From positions 2,790,001 to 2,854,000 of the forward strand of contig CP121458.1 of NCBI GenBank assembly GCA_029690005.1: a stretch of 64,000 nt of DNA. The letters are read 5' to 3'. The translations under genes were made by a program, and so were the position numbers. Each line of letters begins with the position of its first letter. Position 1 is the first letter of the stretch. The notes under the pieces were generated by a model. The model saw only the letters and a program-made list of their open reading frames with translations. It ran no database searches and had not been told where the DNA came from. Source of the stretch: Prescottella defluvii. Its GTDB lineage: Bacteria > Actinomycetota > Actinomycetes > Mycobacteriales > Mycobacteriaceae. Below are positions 9,938 through 18,986 of the stretch, in pieces.

Positions 9938-10738
9938 AGGTCTCCCCGTGGGCGCGGATCAGTATCCGCACCGTCGTCCTCGCCTACCTCTTCGTGCTGC
10001 TGATCGTTCCGATCGGCGTGATCCTGTTCCGCACCTTCGAGCACGGGTTCGTCGCGTTCTACCAGGCGATCAGCACCCCGGCCGCGATCTCGGCGCTCAA
10101 CCTGTCGCTGCTGATCGTCGCGATCGTGGTGCCGATCAACGTCGTGTTCGGCATCGTCACCGCGCTGGCGCTGGTGCGGGCGCTTCCCCGGACGGGGCCT
10201 GTTGCAGTCGGTCGTGGACCTGCCGTTCGCGGTGTCGCCCATCGTCGTCGGCGTCTCACTGATCCTGCTGTGGGGTGCCAACGGGTGGTTCGGCGGTGTC
10301 GAGTCGCTCGGCTTCAAGGTGATCTTCGGGCTGCCCGGCATGGTGATCGCGACGATCTTCGTGACACTGCCGTTCGTGGTGCGCGAGGTGGAGCCCGTGC
10401 TGCACGAGATCGGCGACGAGCAGGAACAGGCCGCGGCCACGCTGGGGGCGTCCAAGTGGCAGACGTTCTCGCGGATCACGTTGCCCGCCATCCGCTGGGG
10501 GTTGACGTACGGCATCGTCCTCACCGTCGCCCGTGCGCTCGGTGAGTTCGGTGCGGTCATCATGGTCTCGTCCGGCATTCCCGGACAGTCGCAGACCCTG
10601 ACGTTGCTTGTGCACTCCCGATACATCGACGACCACAACACCTTCGGGGCCTACGCCGCGGCGACACTGCTGATGTCGATCGCGCTCGTGACCCTGCTGC
10701 TGATGACTCTGCTCGACCGCAAGAGGAGCACGACATGA
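9934..10738 (+). CDS. cysW: sulfate ABC transporter permease CysW, frameshifted
   Basis: Second permease subunit of the sulfate importer, about 268 aa. The N-terminal segment ([22 protein letters not shown]) is in the GTG frame from 9934. From about 10190 the protein continues in another frame with [21 protein letters not shown], the EAA loop [23 protein letters not shown] and [19 protein letters not shown]. The break falls in GTGCGGGCGCTTCCCC, where a -CG- pair appears to be missing. The start overlaps cysT by 4 nt and the stop overlaps cysA (ATGA). The operon context and the conserved second half argue that the break is a sequence error. Confidence 0.9.
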
Positions 10739-11682
10739 TTACCGTGACCGGGGCGCGCAAGAACTACGGCGATTTCGCCGCTCTCGACGACGTCACCCTC
10801 GACATCCCCTCGGGATCCCTGACGGCACTGCTGGGGCCCAGCGGCTCGGGCAAGTCGACGCTGCTGCGGTCCATCGCAGGACTCGAACAGCCCGACTCGG
10901 GAACCATCACCATCGCCGGCACGGACGTCACCGGTGTGCCGCCGCAGAAGCGCGACATCGGGTTCGTGTTCCAGCACTACGCGGCGTTCAAGCATATGAC
11001 TGTGCGCGACAACGTCGCGTTCGGGCTCAAGATCCGCAAGCGCCCCAAGGCCGAGATCGCCAAGAAGGTCGACGACCTCCTCGAGATCGTGGGACTCGAC
11101 GGCTTCCAGCACCGCTACCCGGCACAGCTGTCGGGCGGCCAGCGCCAGCGCATGGCCCTCGCGCGGGCCCTCGCGGTGGATCCGCAGGTGCTGCTCCTCG
11201 ACGAGCCCTTCGGCGCACTCGACGCGAAGGTGCGTGACGACCTGCGGGCGTGGCTGCGCCGGCTGCACGACGAGGTCCACGTGACGACGGTCCTGGTCAC
11301 CCACGACCAGGAAGAGGCGCTCGACGTCGCCGACCGGATCGCGGTGCTCAACAAGGGGCGCATCGAGCAGGTCGGCACCCCGCAGGAGCTGTACGACACC
11401 CCGGCCAACGACTTCGTGATGTCGTTCCTCGGCCCGGTCGCCCGTCTCAACGGGCAGCTGGTGCGCCCGCACGACCTGCGGCTGGACCGCAACCAGGTCC
11501 CGCAGTCGTTCGCGGCCACCGTCTCTCGGGTCGTCCACCTCGGATTCGAGGTGCGCGTCGAGCTGCAGCCCAAGACCGGCGCGCAGGAACTCTCCGCGCA
11601 GATCACGCGTAGCGACGCCGACGCGCTGGGGCTGCGCGAGGGTGAGACGGTGTACGTCCGTCCCAGCGACGTCACCGGATAG
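10735..11682 (+). CDS. cysA: sulfate ABC transporter ATPase CysA
   Basis: ATP-hydrolysing subunit that powers sulfate import. The 315-aa protein has Walker [10 protein letters not shown] (about residue 36), the Q-loop in FQHYAAF, the signature [15 protein letters not shown], Walker [13 protein letters not shown] and the switch histidine in [17 protein letters not shown]-terminal TOBE-like regulatory domain follows (LVRPHDLRL onward). It is a little shorter than the ~350 aa of enteric CysA. The ATG overlaps the cysW stop. A strong hairpin terminator follows 14 nt after the TAG, closing the uptake operon. Confidence 0.96.
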   Translation: MITVTGARKNYGDFAALDDVTLDIPSGSLTALLGPSGSGKSTLLRSIAGLEQPDSGTITIAGTDVTGVPPQKRDIGFVFQHYAAFKHMTVRDNVAFGLKIRKRPKAEIAKKVDDLLEIVGLDGFQHRYPAQLSGGQRQRMALARALAVDPQVLLLDEPFGALDAKVRDDLRAWLRRLHDEVHVTTVLVTHDQEEALDVADRIAVLNKGRIEQVGTPQELYDTPANDFVMSFLGPVARLNGQLVRPHDLRLDRNQVPQSFAATVSRVVHLGFEVRVELQPKTGAQELSAQITRSDADALGLREGETVYVRPSDVTG

Positions 11683-11696
11683 TCGACACATCGACG

Positions 11697-11729
11697 AAAG
11701 GCCCGGCCCCGAAGAGGGGCCGGGCCTTT
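11697..11729 (+). terminator. intrinsic terminator after cysA
   Basis: AAAGGCCCGGCCCC (11697-11710) pairs perfectly with GGGGCCGGGCCTTT (11716-11729) around the loop GAAGA. The 14-bp stem is flanked by A and T runs and can work in both directions, also serving the convergent flavin reductase gene. Confidence 0.88.
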
Positions 11730-11742
11730 CGCGTGGTGGGCG

Positions 11743-12267
11743 TCAGGAGTCGAGCGCGGTCCAGGGGCCCACGCAGTGGTATCGGCGATCCTGGTAGACG
11801 AGCGGGGCGGCGAGTGATTCGGCGGGCAGCACGGCGTTCACCGCTGCGGTCACGACCAGCGCAGGTCCGGCCGCAACCGTCGTCAACGGACTGCAGCGCA
11901 GTACCGGGCCGGTGCCGTGTAGGACGGGTTCGCCCGTCGGCAGCGGCGACCACGGCGTGCTCGGCCCGAACCGCGCAGCGGTGCCCGGCGCCGCGAACCG
12001 GCGTGCGAGGGCGACGTTCTCCGCGGTGAGCAGGTGGACCAGCAGGCAGGGTGCGTCCGCGATCGCGGCGGCGGATCCGCGCAGCGACTGGAAGGAGAAG
12101 CACACGATCGGCGGGTCGGCGGACACCGACGACACGGACGACGACGTGAGGCCGACCGGGCCGCAGTGGCTGTGAGCCGTGATGATCGTGACTCCGGCCG
12201 GGTGGCCGCGGAAGGCTCGACGGAAGTCGTCGCCGAGGTGTGTCGTCGGTGCTGCGGTGGTCAACAC
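11743..12267 (-). CDS. flavin reductase family protein under a SoxR-type promoter
   Basis: A 174-aa protein of the split-barrel flavin reductase/FMN-binding family. It begins with FRRAFRGHPAGVTIITAH, the usual start of the domain, followed by GLTSSSVSSVSADPPIVCFSFQ (flavin-binding strand) and LLTAENVALARRFA. Members reduce FMN or FAD with NAD(P)H to supply monooxygenases or cell redox needs. I take the GTG at 12267 as start, with AAGGA about 7 nt upstream. The promoter at 12302-12332 has the geometry and palindrome of SoxR-controlled promoters, so expression is probably induced by redox-active compounds. No monooxygenase partner gene is adjacent. Confidence 0.85.
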   Translation of the reverse strand: MLTTAAPTTHLGDDFRRAFRGHPAGVTIITAHSHCGPVGLTSSSVSSVSADPPIVCFSFQSLRGSAAAIADAPCLLVHLLTAENVALARRFAAPGTAARFGPSTPWSPLPTGEPVLHGTGPVLRCSPLTTVAAGPALVVTAAVNAVLPAESLAAPLVYQDRRYHCVGPWTALDS

Positions 12268-12301
12268 GGGATCCTTCGTCGATGCGTCAGGTGCGCCTCC
12301 G

Positions 12302-12332
12302 ACGTTAGAACCTCGAGTTAACTCGAGGTAAA
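12302..12332 (-). promoter_or_regulatory. SoxR-type operator-promoter
   Basis: On the minus strand a -35 box TTTACC (12332-12327) and a -10 box TAACGT (12307-12302) are separated by 19 bp, longer than the normal 17 and typical of MerR-family promoters. The 20-bp perfect palindrome at 12310-12329 (ACCTCGAGTTAACTCGAGGT) fills the spacer. The E. coli soxS promoter has the same layout, TTTACC followed by TCAAGTTAACTTGAGG; only the A/T pair flanking the core differs. The transcription start should be about 30 nt before the flavin reductase start. No soxR gene is in the window. Confidence 0.75.
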
Positions 12333-12392
12333 GGCGATGTGGTCGACGTCATTCCGAGCCTGGGCCAGGCATCCGCTGTCCGAGGAAGCGTG

Positions 12393-13167
12393 TCAGCGCG
12401 GTGGTGACTCGGGCTCCAGCGGCATCGAGTCCGCATCCCCTTCGCTCACCGCGCGCATACAGCGTTGGACGTAATCGCGCTCGAGTGCCTCGGCGTCCGC
12501 CCGGCCCGGCCAATCGTCGGGCAGGGGAGAGCCGTCCTGGGTGCACCGGACGCGGTGTGCGATACCGAGATAGGGCGGGGTGCCCCGGAAGTCACACCTG
12601 TCGAACGTCGTCAGCGCGGAGAAGGTGACCTCGGCGAATGTGCAATCCACGAAGCGGCCGCCGGTGAGCCTCGCATCGGTGAGGTCCGCCCCGTCGAACG
12701 TGCATCGCTCGAAGACGGTGTTCTCGCCGAGGGTCAGCCGTCGCAGTGACGCGCCCGTGAAGTCGCAGTCGGCAATCCGGCGGCCGATCCGAGCCCGGGT
12801 GAGACGTGCCGAGCGAAAGCTGCACCGCACGAACAGTCGATCGAGCACGCTCTCCGCCGCAGAGATCTTGTCGAAGCGGCTGTCGGACACCTCGGTCTCG
12901 AAGATGTGCAGCGAACCCCGCGCGTGGCTCAGGTCGAGTCGCTCCAGCGTGAGGTACTTGATCGAGAGAGTGTCCGCGACCCGTCTCCACACCACGAAGA
13001 TCGGCGTGGCCTTCCTCGGTGATCCCGTGCGGGGACGTGATCACGTGAGTGCGGCCGACGAACCGGGCCTGGTCGACCAACTGTCGATCGATACCGGCCA
13101 CGTCCTCCGGTCTCCACCTGCGTCGAAGCGACGCGGCGCTTTCCGCGGCGGGCCTGCCCTTGGTCAC
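12393..13167 (-). CDS. pentapeptide-repeat protein, frameshifted
   Basis: The product, about 257 aa, starts MTKGRPAAESAASLRRRW in one frame. From about 12990 it continues in another frame through a right-handed quadrilateral beta-helix of A(D/N)LxX repeats: RLDLSHARGSL, CSFRSARLTRARI, CDFTGASLRRL, CTFDGADLTDARLTGGRF, CTFAEVTF and CDFRGTP. Such proteins can mimic DNA and protect gyrase or act as scaffolds; no specific target can be assigned. The GTG at 13167 sits 6 nt after a TATAGT box, so the transcript is probably leaderless. The single frame break, in CTTCGTGGTGTGG, is probably an error. Confidence 0.75.
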
Positions 13168-13173
13168 GCGCCC

Positions 13174-13179
13174 ACTATA
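13174..13179 (-). promoter_or_regulatory. -10 box of a leaderless transcript
   Basis: TATAGT on the minus strand (13179-13174) ends 6 nt before the GTG at 13167 of the pentapeptide-repeat gene. This is leaderless spacing with a near-consensus -10 box. Confidence 0.6.
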
Positions 13180-13182
13180 GGG

Positions 13183-13956
13183 TCAGGCGGAGATCTGCCA
13201 CTGCGTCGCTGCGACGAGGGCCGCGCGGTACCGGTCGAGCGCGACGTCGGCGACTTGCCGGTGCGCGCCGATCGTGTCGGCGAAGATGACGTCCGGTGCT
13301 GCTTCCAGTGCGGCGACACCGACTCGGTCGGTCAGCCGGCCGGGAGCCAGGAACCACGGTGCGATCACGATGCGCTCGACCCCTCGTGAGCGCAGTAGCG
13401 AGATCGACTGCCCGACGGACGGTTCGGCGGAGGTCGCGAAGCACACCGCGGTCTCCGCCCACCGGGTGCCCTCGGCGAGGACGCCGGCCAGCGCGCGTGT
13501 GCGGTCGTTCGCCTCCGGGTCGGACGAGCCGACCGCGGTGAGGACCACACCGGCATCGGTGTCGTCGGTGGCGACGCCCGCCGCGACAATCCGATCCCGC
13601 ACCGCGGCGACCAGTCGTCGATCGTGGCCCAGCACGTCCGCCTGGACGATCGTCAGCTGCGGGTGCCGGGTTCGGGCCGCAGCGAGGATCCCGGGCAGGT
13701 CCACCCGAGCGTGGTAAGCGCTGCCCAGCAGCATCGGGACCACGACGGCCGTCGTATGCCCTTCGGCGGCAACGGCGTCGAGTACCTGATCTACCGACGG
13801 GGCGTTGAGGTCCAGGAAGCACAGCCGCACGTCGAGATCGGGGCGGCGAGCGCGGATCGCCGCCACGGCAGCCGCGACCACCCGAGCGGATCGGGGGTCG
13901 CGGCTGCCGTGAGCGACGGCGATCAGCGGCGGCGTCACGGTCTCAGACCCGCTCAC
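13183..13956 (-). CDS. CbiX-type sirohydrochlorin chelatase
   Basis: Class II chelatase with two tandem CbiX halves, predicted to insert Fe2+ into sirohydrochlorin to make the siroheme of the sulfite reductase encoded in the same operon. Visible motifs are LIAVAHGSRDPRSA (catalytic His, first half) and VPMLLGSAYHARVDLP (second metal-site His), with a weaker repeat in the C-terminal half (VLTAVGSSDPEANDRT, IVIAPWFLAPGRLTDRV). M. tuberculosis has a homologue (Rv2393) next to cysH. The GTG at 13956 overlaps the end of cysN by 14 nt; GTG at 13983 or 13939 are alternatives. Length about 257 aa. It is the last gene of the operon. Confidence 0.85.
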   Translation of the reverse strand: MSGSETVTPPLIAVAHGSRDPRSARVVAAAVAAIRARRPDLDVRLCFLDLNAPSVDQVLDAVAAEGHTTAVVVPMLLGSAYHARVDLPGILAAARTRHPQLTIVQADVLGHDRRLVAAVRDRIVAAGVATDDTDAGVVLTAVGSSDPEANDRTRALAGVLAEGTRWAETAVCFATSAEPSVGQSISLLRSRGVERIVIAPWFLAPGRLTDRVGVAALEAAPDVIFADTIGAHRQVADVALDRYRAALVAATQWQISA

Positions 13957-15239
13957 CGAGTTCGACGGCCGCGATGGCGTCACCGACGAGACCGGCCGCG
14001 AGCGTGTTGCCGCCGGCCGGATCGATCAGCAGGAAGCTGCCGGTGTGCCGGTTGACGGTGTAGTCGTCGGCCACGATCGGCTCGGCGACGCGCACCGAGA
14101 TCTTGCCGATCTCGTTGAGCTCGAAGCGTCTCCGGTGACAGGTCGGACGTCAGCGCCTGCTCGTCCAGACGCTCGACGAGCGCGCCGACGATCGCCTGCG
14201 TGGTGCGGGTGCCGTGCTTGAGCAGCAGGCGGGCACCCGGCCGCAGGGGCTTCTCGGCCAGCCAGCACACGGTGGCGTCGAACTGGTCGATCGGCTCGGG
14301 CGCGTTCGACGGCGCGGCGATCGTGTCGCCGCGGGAGACGTCGACATCGTCGGCGAGGACCAGCGTGACGCTGCGACCCGCGTGCGCGACGTCGAGTTCG
14401 CCGTCGGCGGTGTCGATGCGGGCGACCGTGGTCCGGGTGCCGGACGGCAGGATCACCACCTCGTCGCCGGGGACGACCGAACCGGCCGCGACCTGACCCG
14501 CGTAGCCGCGGTAGTCCGGGAACTCGGCGGTGCGGGGCCGGATCACGTACTGCACCGGGAACCGCAGGCCGACCGCGTGCCTACCCTCGTTGTCGCTGTC
14601 CACCGGCACCGACTCGAGGTGCTCGATCAGCGTCGGGCCGTCGTAGTACGGCGTGTTCTCTGACGCCACCGCGACGTTGTCGCCGTGCAGCGCCGACACG
14701 GGGATCGCGTGGACGTCGGCGTCGTCCCAGCCCAGCGAGCCGGTCAGCGACCGGAACTCGGCGGAGATGTCGGCGAACACCTGCGCCGGATCCTCGACGA
14801 GGTCGATCTTGTTGACGGCCAGGACCAGTCGCGGCACACCGAGCAGCGCCAGTACCGCGGCGTGCTTGCGAGTCTGCGAGATGACGCCCTTGCGTGCGTC
14901 GACCAGCAGGATCACCAGCTGCGCCGTGGACGCGCCGGAGACCGTGTTGCGGGTGTACTGCACGTGGCCCGGGGTGTCCGCGAGGACGAACGAGCGGCGC
15001 GGGGTCGCGAAGTAGCGGTACGCGACGTCGATCGTGATGCCCTGCTCGCGTTCGGCGCGCAGGCCGTCGACGAGCAGCGACAGGTCGGGAGTGGACAGGC
15101 CCTTGTCGACCGACGCGCGGGTGACGGCGTCGATCTGGTCGGCCAGAACGGATTTGGTGTCGTAGAGCAGCCGGCCCACCAGGGTGGACTTGCCGTCGTC
15201 GACGCTGCCGGCCGTAGCCAGGCGCAACAGGTCGCTCAT
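13943..15239 (-). CDS. cysN: sulfate adenylyltransferase large subunit CysN (GTPase), frameshifted near its end
   Basis: GTP-hydrolysing subunit of ATP sulfurylase, which with CysD makes adenosine 5'-phosphosulfate (APS). G motifs are AGSVDDGKSTLVGRLLYDT (G1, residue 10), DTPGHVQYTRN (G3) and NKIDLV (G4), followed by EF-Tu-like beta-barrel domains ending with DDYTVNRHTGSFLLIDP. The product is about 432 aa and stops there: the APS kinase domain (CysC) fused to mycobacterial CysN is absent, which fits a pathway that reduces APS directly. One frame break lies near 14127 (ETL|ELNEIGKIS). The ATG is 2 nt after the cysD stop. Confidence 0.92.
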
Positions 15240-15241
15240 GA

Positions 15242-16182
15242 TCAGAAGTAGCCCTCTCGCTTGCGGTCTTCCATGGCCGCCTCGGACACGCGGTCGTCGC
15301 CTCGGGTCGCGCCGCGCTCGGTCAGTCGGGACGCCGCGACCTCGGCCAGGATGGCGTCGTTGTCGGCGGCGTCGGACAGGATCGCGCCGGTGGTGGAGCC
15401 GTCGCCGACGGTGCGGTAGCGCACCGACCGCACCTCGAGCTCCTCGCCCTCGGCGGGACCGCCCCACACGCCCGGCGTCATCCACATACCGTCGCGCCGG
15501 TACACCGGACGCTGGTGCGCGTAGTAGATGCTGGCGAGTTCGACGTTGTCGCGGGCGATGTAGCGCCAGATGTCGAGCTCGGTGAAGTTGCTCAGCGGGA
15601 ACACCCGAACGTGCTCGCCGGGCGCGTGCCGACCGTTGTAGAGGTTCCACAGCTCGGGGCGCTGGCGCTTGGGATCCCACTGCCCAAAGGCGTTGCGCAG
15701 CGAGAAGATCCGCTCCTTGGCGCGCGAGCGCTCCTCGTCCGGCGGCCGCCGCCGAAGACGGCGTCGAAGCGGTTCTCGGAGATGGCGTCCAGCAGCGGAA
15801 CCGTCTGCAGCGGGTTCCGGATGCCGTCCGGACGCTCGGTGAGCCGGCCGTCGGCCAGGTAGTCCTCGACCTTGGCGACGTGTAGGCGCAGGTCGTACTT
15901 CGCGACGACGTGGTCGCGGAAGTCCAGCACCTCCTGCAGGTTGTGGCCGGTGTCGACATGCAGCAGCGCGAACGGCAGCGGCGCGGGCCAGAAGGCCTTG
16001 ATCGCCAGGTGCAGCAGCACGGTCGAGTCCTTGCCGCCCGAGAACAGGATCACGGGCCGCTCGAACTCGCCGGCCACCTCACGGAAGACGTGGATGGCCT
16101 CGGACTCGAGGGCGTCGAGGGTGTCGAACTTGTTGCCGTCCAGCTGAAGCCGCGGCTCGGAGAGGGAGATGTCGATTGTCAT
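15242..16182 (-). CDS. cysD: sulfate adenylyltransferase small subunit CysD, frameshifted
   Basis: Catalytic subunit of ATP sulfurylase (ATP + sulfate to APS), a member of the ATP pyrophosphatase/PAPS reductase fold. The PP-loop is VILFSGGKDSTVLLHL (about residue 43), followed by HVDTGHNLQEVLDFRD. From about 15745 the frame changes and the protein continues with DEERSRAKERIFS, NLYNGRHAPGEHVRVFPLSNFTELDIW and a C-terminus RGDDRVSEAAMEDRKREGYF, standard for CysD. Total about 313 aa. The ATG overlaps the cysH stop (ATGA) and cysN follows 2 nt after the stop. The break in a GGCGGCGGCCGCCGG tract is probably an error. Confidence 0.92.
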
Positions 16183-16891
16183 GAGGCGTGCAACCCGCAT
16201 TCTGTCTTGGCCGTACCGGCTCACCGACCGCTGCGCGGATCGGCGCCGGAAGAGGTTTGACGGTGCAAGGAGCGCACCCGATGGACGGATACCCCTCGTC
16301 GACGAGCGGATTCACCAGGATCGAGTGCTCGTCGATGTACGCCTGCATGTCGTCGTCGGACCACGCGGCGATGGGGTTGATCTTCACCAGACCGAACGCC
16401 TCGTCGAACGAGATCAACGGCGCGTTCGCCCGGGTGGGGGCCTCGACCCGGCGGATGCCGGTGACCCACGCCCGGTAGTTCTTCAGCGTCGCCTTCAGCG
16501 GCGCGACCTTGCGCAGCGCGCAGCAGCGGTTGGGCTCGCGGGCGAACAGGTCCTTGCCCTCGGCCGCGTCCTGCTCGGCGACGGACGCCTCGGCCTGCGC
16601 GTTGATGACGTTGACGCCGTACACCTGCTCCACCGCGTCACGGGTGCCGATGGTCTCCGGGAAGTGGTAGCCCGTCTCCAGGAACAGCACGTCCACACCG
16701 GGATGCACCTGTGCCGCAAGGTGAACCAGGACGCCGTCCTGCATGTTCGACGCCACGATGTAGTCGGAGCCGAAGGTGTCCTCGGTCCACCGCAGCAGCT
16801 CCTCGGCGGACGCTCCCTTCAGGTCCTCCGCGCCCTGCGCCGCGATCGCGCGGAGCTCGTCCGCAGTTGCCGTCGTCAGATCAACCGTCAC
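16179..16891 (-). CDS. cysH: APS reductase CysH, with a frameshift and an in-frame TGA before the catalytic Cys
   Basis: Assimilatory APS reductase, which reduces APS to sulfite using thioredoxin. Motifs include DYIVASNMQDGVLVHL, FLETGYHFPET and the iron-sulfur cysteines CCALRKV and GCAPCTVKP; this CC...CxxC set is typical of [4Fe-4S] APS reductases. After TVKP the frame must change (near 16252) to read SGADPRSGR, and a TGA (16223-16221) then stands where a tryptophan codon is expected, before AGTAKTECGLHAS with the catalytic cysteine (ECGLH). The final TGA overlaps the cysD ATG, which shows the intended end. The GTG start overlaps the nirA stop. As given, the gene could not make active enzyme; two sequence errors are likelier than decay. 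Confidence 0.85.
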
Positions 16892-18602
16892 CGCAAATCC
16901 CCCTCGTCTGCTCGAATTGCCCACTGTGCGAAGCGTTCACCCTCGTTGCGGTGCTTCACGAAATTGCGCACCACGCGGTCGATGTAGTCGCCGAGTTCGT
17001 CGCTGGTCACCTTGTGCTGACGCAGCTTCCGGCCGAACGCGCTGTCGAGACCCAGGCTGCCGCCCAGGTGCACCTGGAAGCCCTCGACCTGGTTGCCCTC
17101 GCCGTCGTCGACCAACTGGCCCTTGAACCCGATGTCGGCGATCTGGGACCGGCCGCACGAGTTGGGGCACCCGTTGATGTTGATCGTGATCGGGACGTCG
17201 AGCTGCGCGTTGATGTCCGCGAGCCGCTCCTCGAGTTCCGGTGCCAGCACCTGGGACCGCTTGCGCGTCTCCACGAACGAGAGCTTGCAGAACTCGATGC
17301 CGCTGCACGCCAAGAGGTTCCGGCGCCAGTGCGACGGCCGGGCGTGCAGGCCGAGCGGTTCGAGCTCGGCGATCAGCTCCTCGACCTTGTCGTCGGCGAC
17401 GTCGAGGACGATCAGCTTCTGGTACGGGGTGAAGCGGATGCGATCGGAGCCGATCCGCTCGGCCGCGTCGGCGACCTTGGTCAGGATCGTGCCCGAGACG
17501 CGACCTGCGATGGGGAGAACCCGATCGCGTTGAGGCCGTTGCGCAGCTTCTGGACGCCGATGTGGTCGATCGGACGGGCGGGCTTCTCCGGCGCCGGGCC
17601 GTCGATGAGCTTGCGCTTCAGGTACTCCGTCTCGAGAACCTCGCGGAACTTCTCGATGCCCCAGTCCTTGATCAGGAACTTCAGCCGCGCCTTCGCGCGC
17701 AGGCGGCGGTAGCCGTAGTCGCGGAAGATCGAGACCACGGCCTCCCACACGTCCGGGACCTCGTCGAGCGGCACCCACACGCCGACGCGCTGCGCCAGCA
17801 TCGGATTCGTCGACAGGCCGCCGCCCACCCACAGGTCCAGGCCCGGGCCGTGCTCGGGGTGGTCGACGCCGACGAACGCGACGTCGTTGATCTCGTGCAC
17901 CACGTCCTGCTGGCCGGAGATCGCGGTCTTGAACTTGCGCGGCAGGTTCGAGTACTCGGGATCGCCGATGTAGCGGCGGACGATCTCGTCGATCGCCGGC
18001 GTCGGGTCGAGGACCTCGTCGAACGACTCGCCGGCCAGCGGGGAGCCCAGCACGACGCGGGGGCAGTCGCCGCACGCCTCGGTGGTCTTCAGGCCGACGG
18101 CCTCGAGGCGCTGCCAGATCTCCGGGACGTTCTCGATCTCGATCCAGTGGTACTGGACGTTCTCGCGGTCGGACAGGTCGGCGGTGTCGCGACCGAACTC
18201 GGTCGACAGTTCGCCGATCGTCCGCAACTGCGCCGCGCTCAGGGCGCCCGCGTCGCAGCGCACTCGCATCATGAAGTACTTCGCCTCGAGCAGGTCGATG
18301 TTCTCGTCGCCGGTGAAGGTGCCGTCGTAACCCTGCTCGCGCTGGGTGTACAGGCCCCACCACCGCATCCGGCCGCGCAGATCGGCCTTGTCGACGCTGT
18401 CGAAGCCCTGCTTCGAGTAGATGTTCTCGATGCGGGCCCGGACGTTGAGCGGGTTGTCGTCCTTCTTGATCTGCTCGTTCGCGTTGAGCGGCTCACGGTA
18501 GCCGAGTGCCCACTGGCCCTCGGAGACCCGCTTCTTCGGGCGGGCAGTACGTGGTGCAGCGGGCGGGCTGGTCGTGGAATCGGCGTCGGGGGTCGACGTC
18601 AT
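16888..18602 (-). CDS. nirA: ferredoxin-dependent assimilatory sulfite reductase, frameshifted
   Basis: Siroheme- and [4Fe-4S]-containing enzyme that reduces sulfite to sulfide with electrons from ferredoxin. About 571 aa, with two ferrite-reductase domains. The cluster/siroheme cysteines are in LLACSGIEFCKLS and NINGCPNSCGRSQ, and the siroheme-binding arginine-rich segments RYIGDPEYSNLPRKFKTAIS and MMRVRCDAG are present. The break near 17510 (GFSP|IAGRVSG) is a four-C run where five C are needed. It heads the operon nirA-cysH-cysD-cysN-cbiX with 4-nt overlaps, and a polycysteine leader peptide lies upstream. The mycobacterial homologue (Rv2391) has been shown to be a sulfite reductase, hence the gene name. 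Confidence 0.93.
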
Positions 18603-18768
18603 GGGTGCTCCTGAATTTCGTGAATCTCACGGTGCACCGGTCGAAGACAGGGAGCGGAGGGCTGTTCCTCGCGGGGTCGTCCTCGGCCGGCCGGGATTAG
18701 CGGGCTGAAACGGGGGAGACGAACGCAGGCGAGCGCCGACAGCCCTCAGGGCTGGGGAACGCCGTGTT
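18603..18768 (-). promoter_or_regulatory. leader RNA between the polycysteine ORF and nirA
   Basis: These 166 nt separate the leader-peptide stop from the nirA ATG. They contain a small perfect hairpin at 18741-18753 (AGCCCT-C-AGGGCT) starting 15 nt after the leader stop, and a longer GC-rich stretch nearer nirA. In the attenuation model known for mycobacteria, ribosome position on the leader ORF decides whether the nirA ribosome binding site is exposed. I have not folded the RNA, so alternative structures are inferred only. Confidence 0.5.
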
Positions 18769-18858
18769 CTACACGCCGCAAGGCAGACAGCAACAGCTGC
18801 AGACACGCTTGAGGTCGACGTGGCGTCGCGCCACCAGTCGCACCCCGAGATCAGTCAT
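18769..18858 (-). CDS. polycysteine leader peptide of the sulfite reductase operon
   Basis: A 29-residue ORF reads MTDLGVRLVARRHVDLKRV, then CSCCCLPCGV and stop: five cysteines in the last ten residues, with three consecutive Cys codons. The ATG is 7 nt after CAGAAT, a weak -10 box, so it is probably leaderless like the two sulfate-uptake leaders. The RRHVDLKRV-polyCys form matches the Cys-rich leader peptides known upstream of sulfite reductase genes in mycobacteria and other actinobacteria (Ms4527A-type). Slow decoding of the Cys run when cysteinyl-tRNA is scarce should raise nirA operon translation. Confidence 0.85.
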   Translation of the reverse strand: MTDLGVRLVARRHVDLKRVCSCCCLPCGV

Positions 18859-18868
18859 GGCCGCCATT

Positions 18869-18986
18869 CTGCCACGGGATTTCCCGGCTGCCGACCACTG
18901 GGGAGATATTTCCCGAAAATTCCCGGGAAATCTCCTGATCGGGCGGGGAACGTGGCGCGAAATCGGGGCGCTGGGACACTGGAGGC
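18869..18986. promoter_or_regulatory. divergent control region with repeated TTTCCCG motifs
   Basis: The spacer between the polycysteine leader (leftward) and hemW (rightward) contains three TTTCCCG/TTCCCG motifs (around 18880, 18913 and 18922) and their complement CGGGAAA, including the near-palindrome TTCCCGGGAAAT at 18922-18933. The repetition suggests an operator for a sulfur- or heme-linked regulator, but I cannot name one. Confidence 0.4.

Noticed and set aside
16221..16223. The in-frame TGA in cysH as a selenocysteine codon
   Set aside because: The position is a conserved tryptophan, not a redox cysteine; no SECIS-like hairpin was seen after it, and a frameshift is needed just before. 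Error or mutation is simpler.
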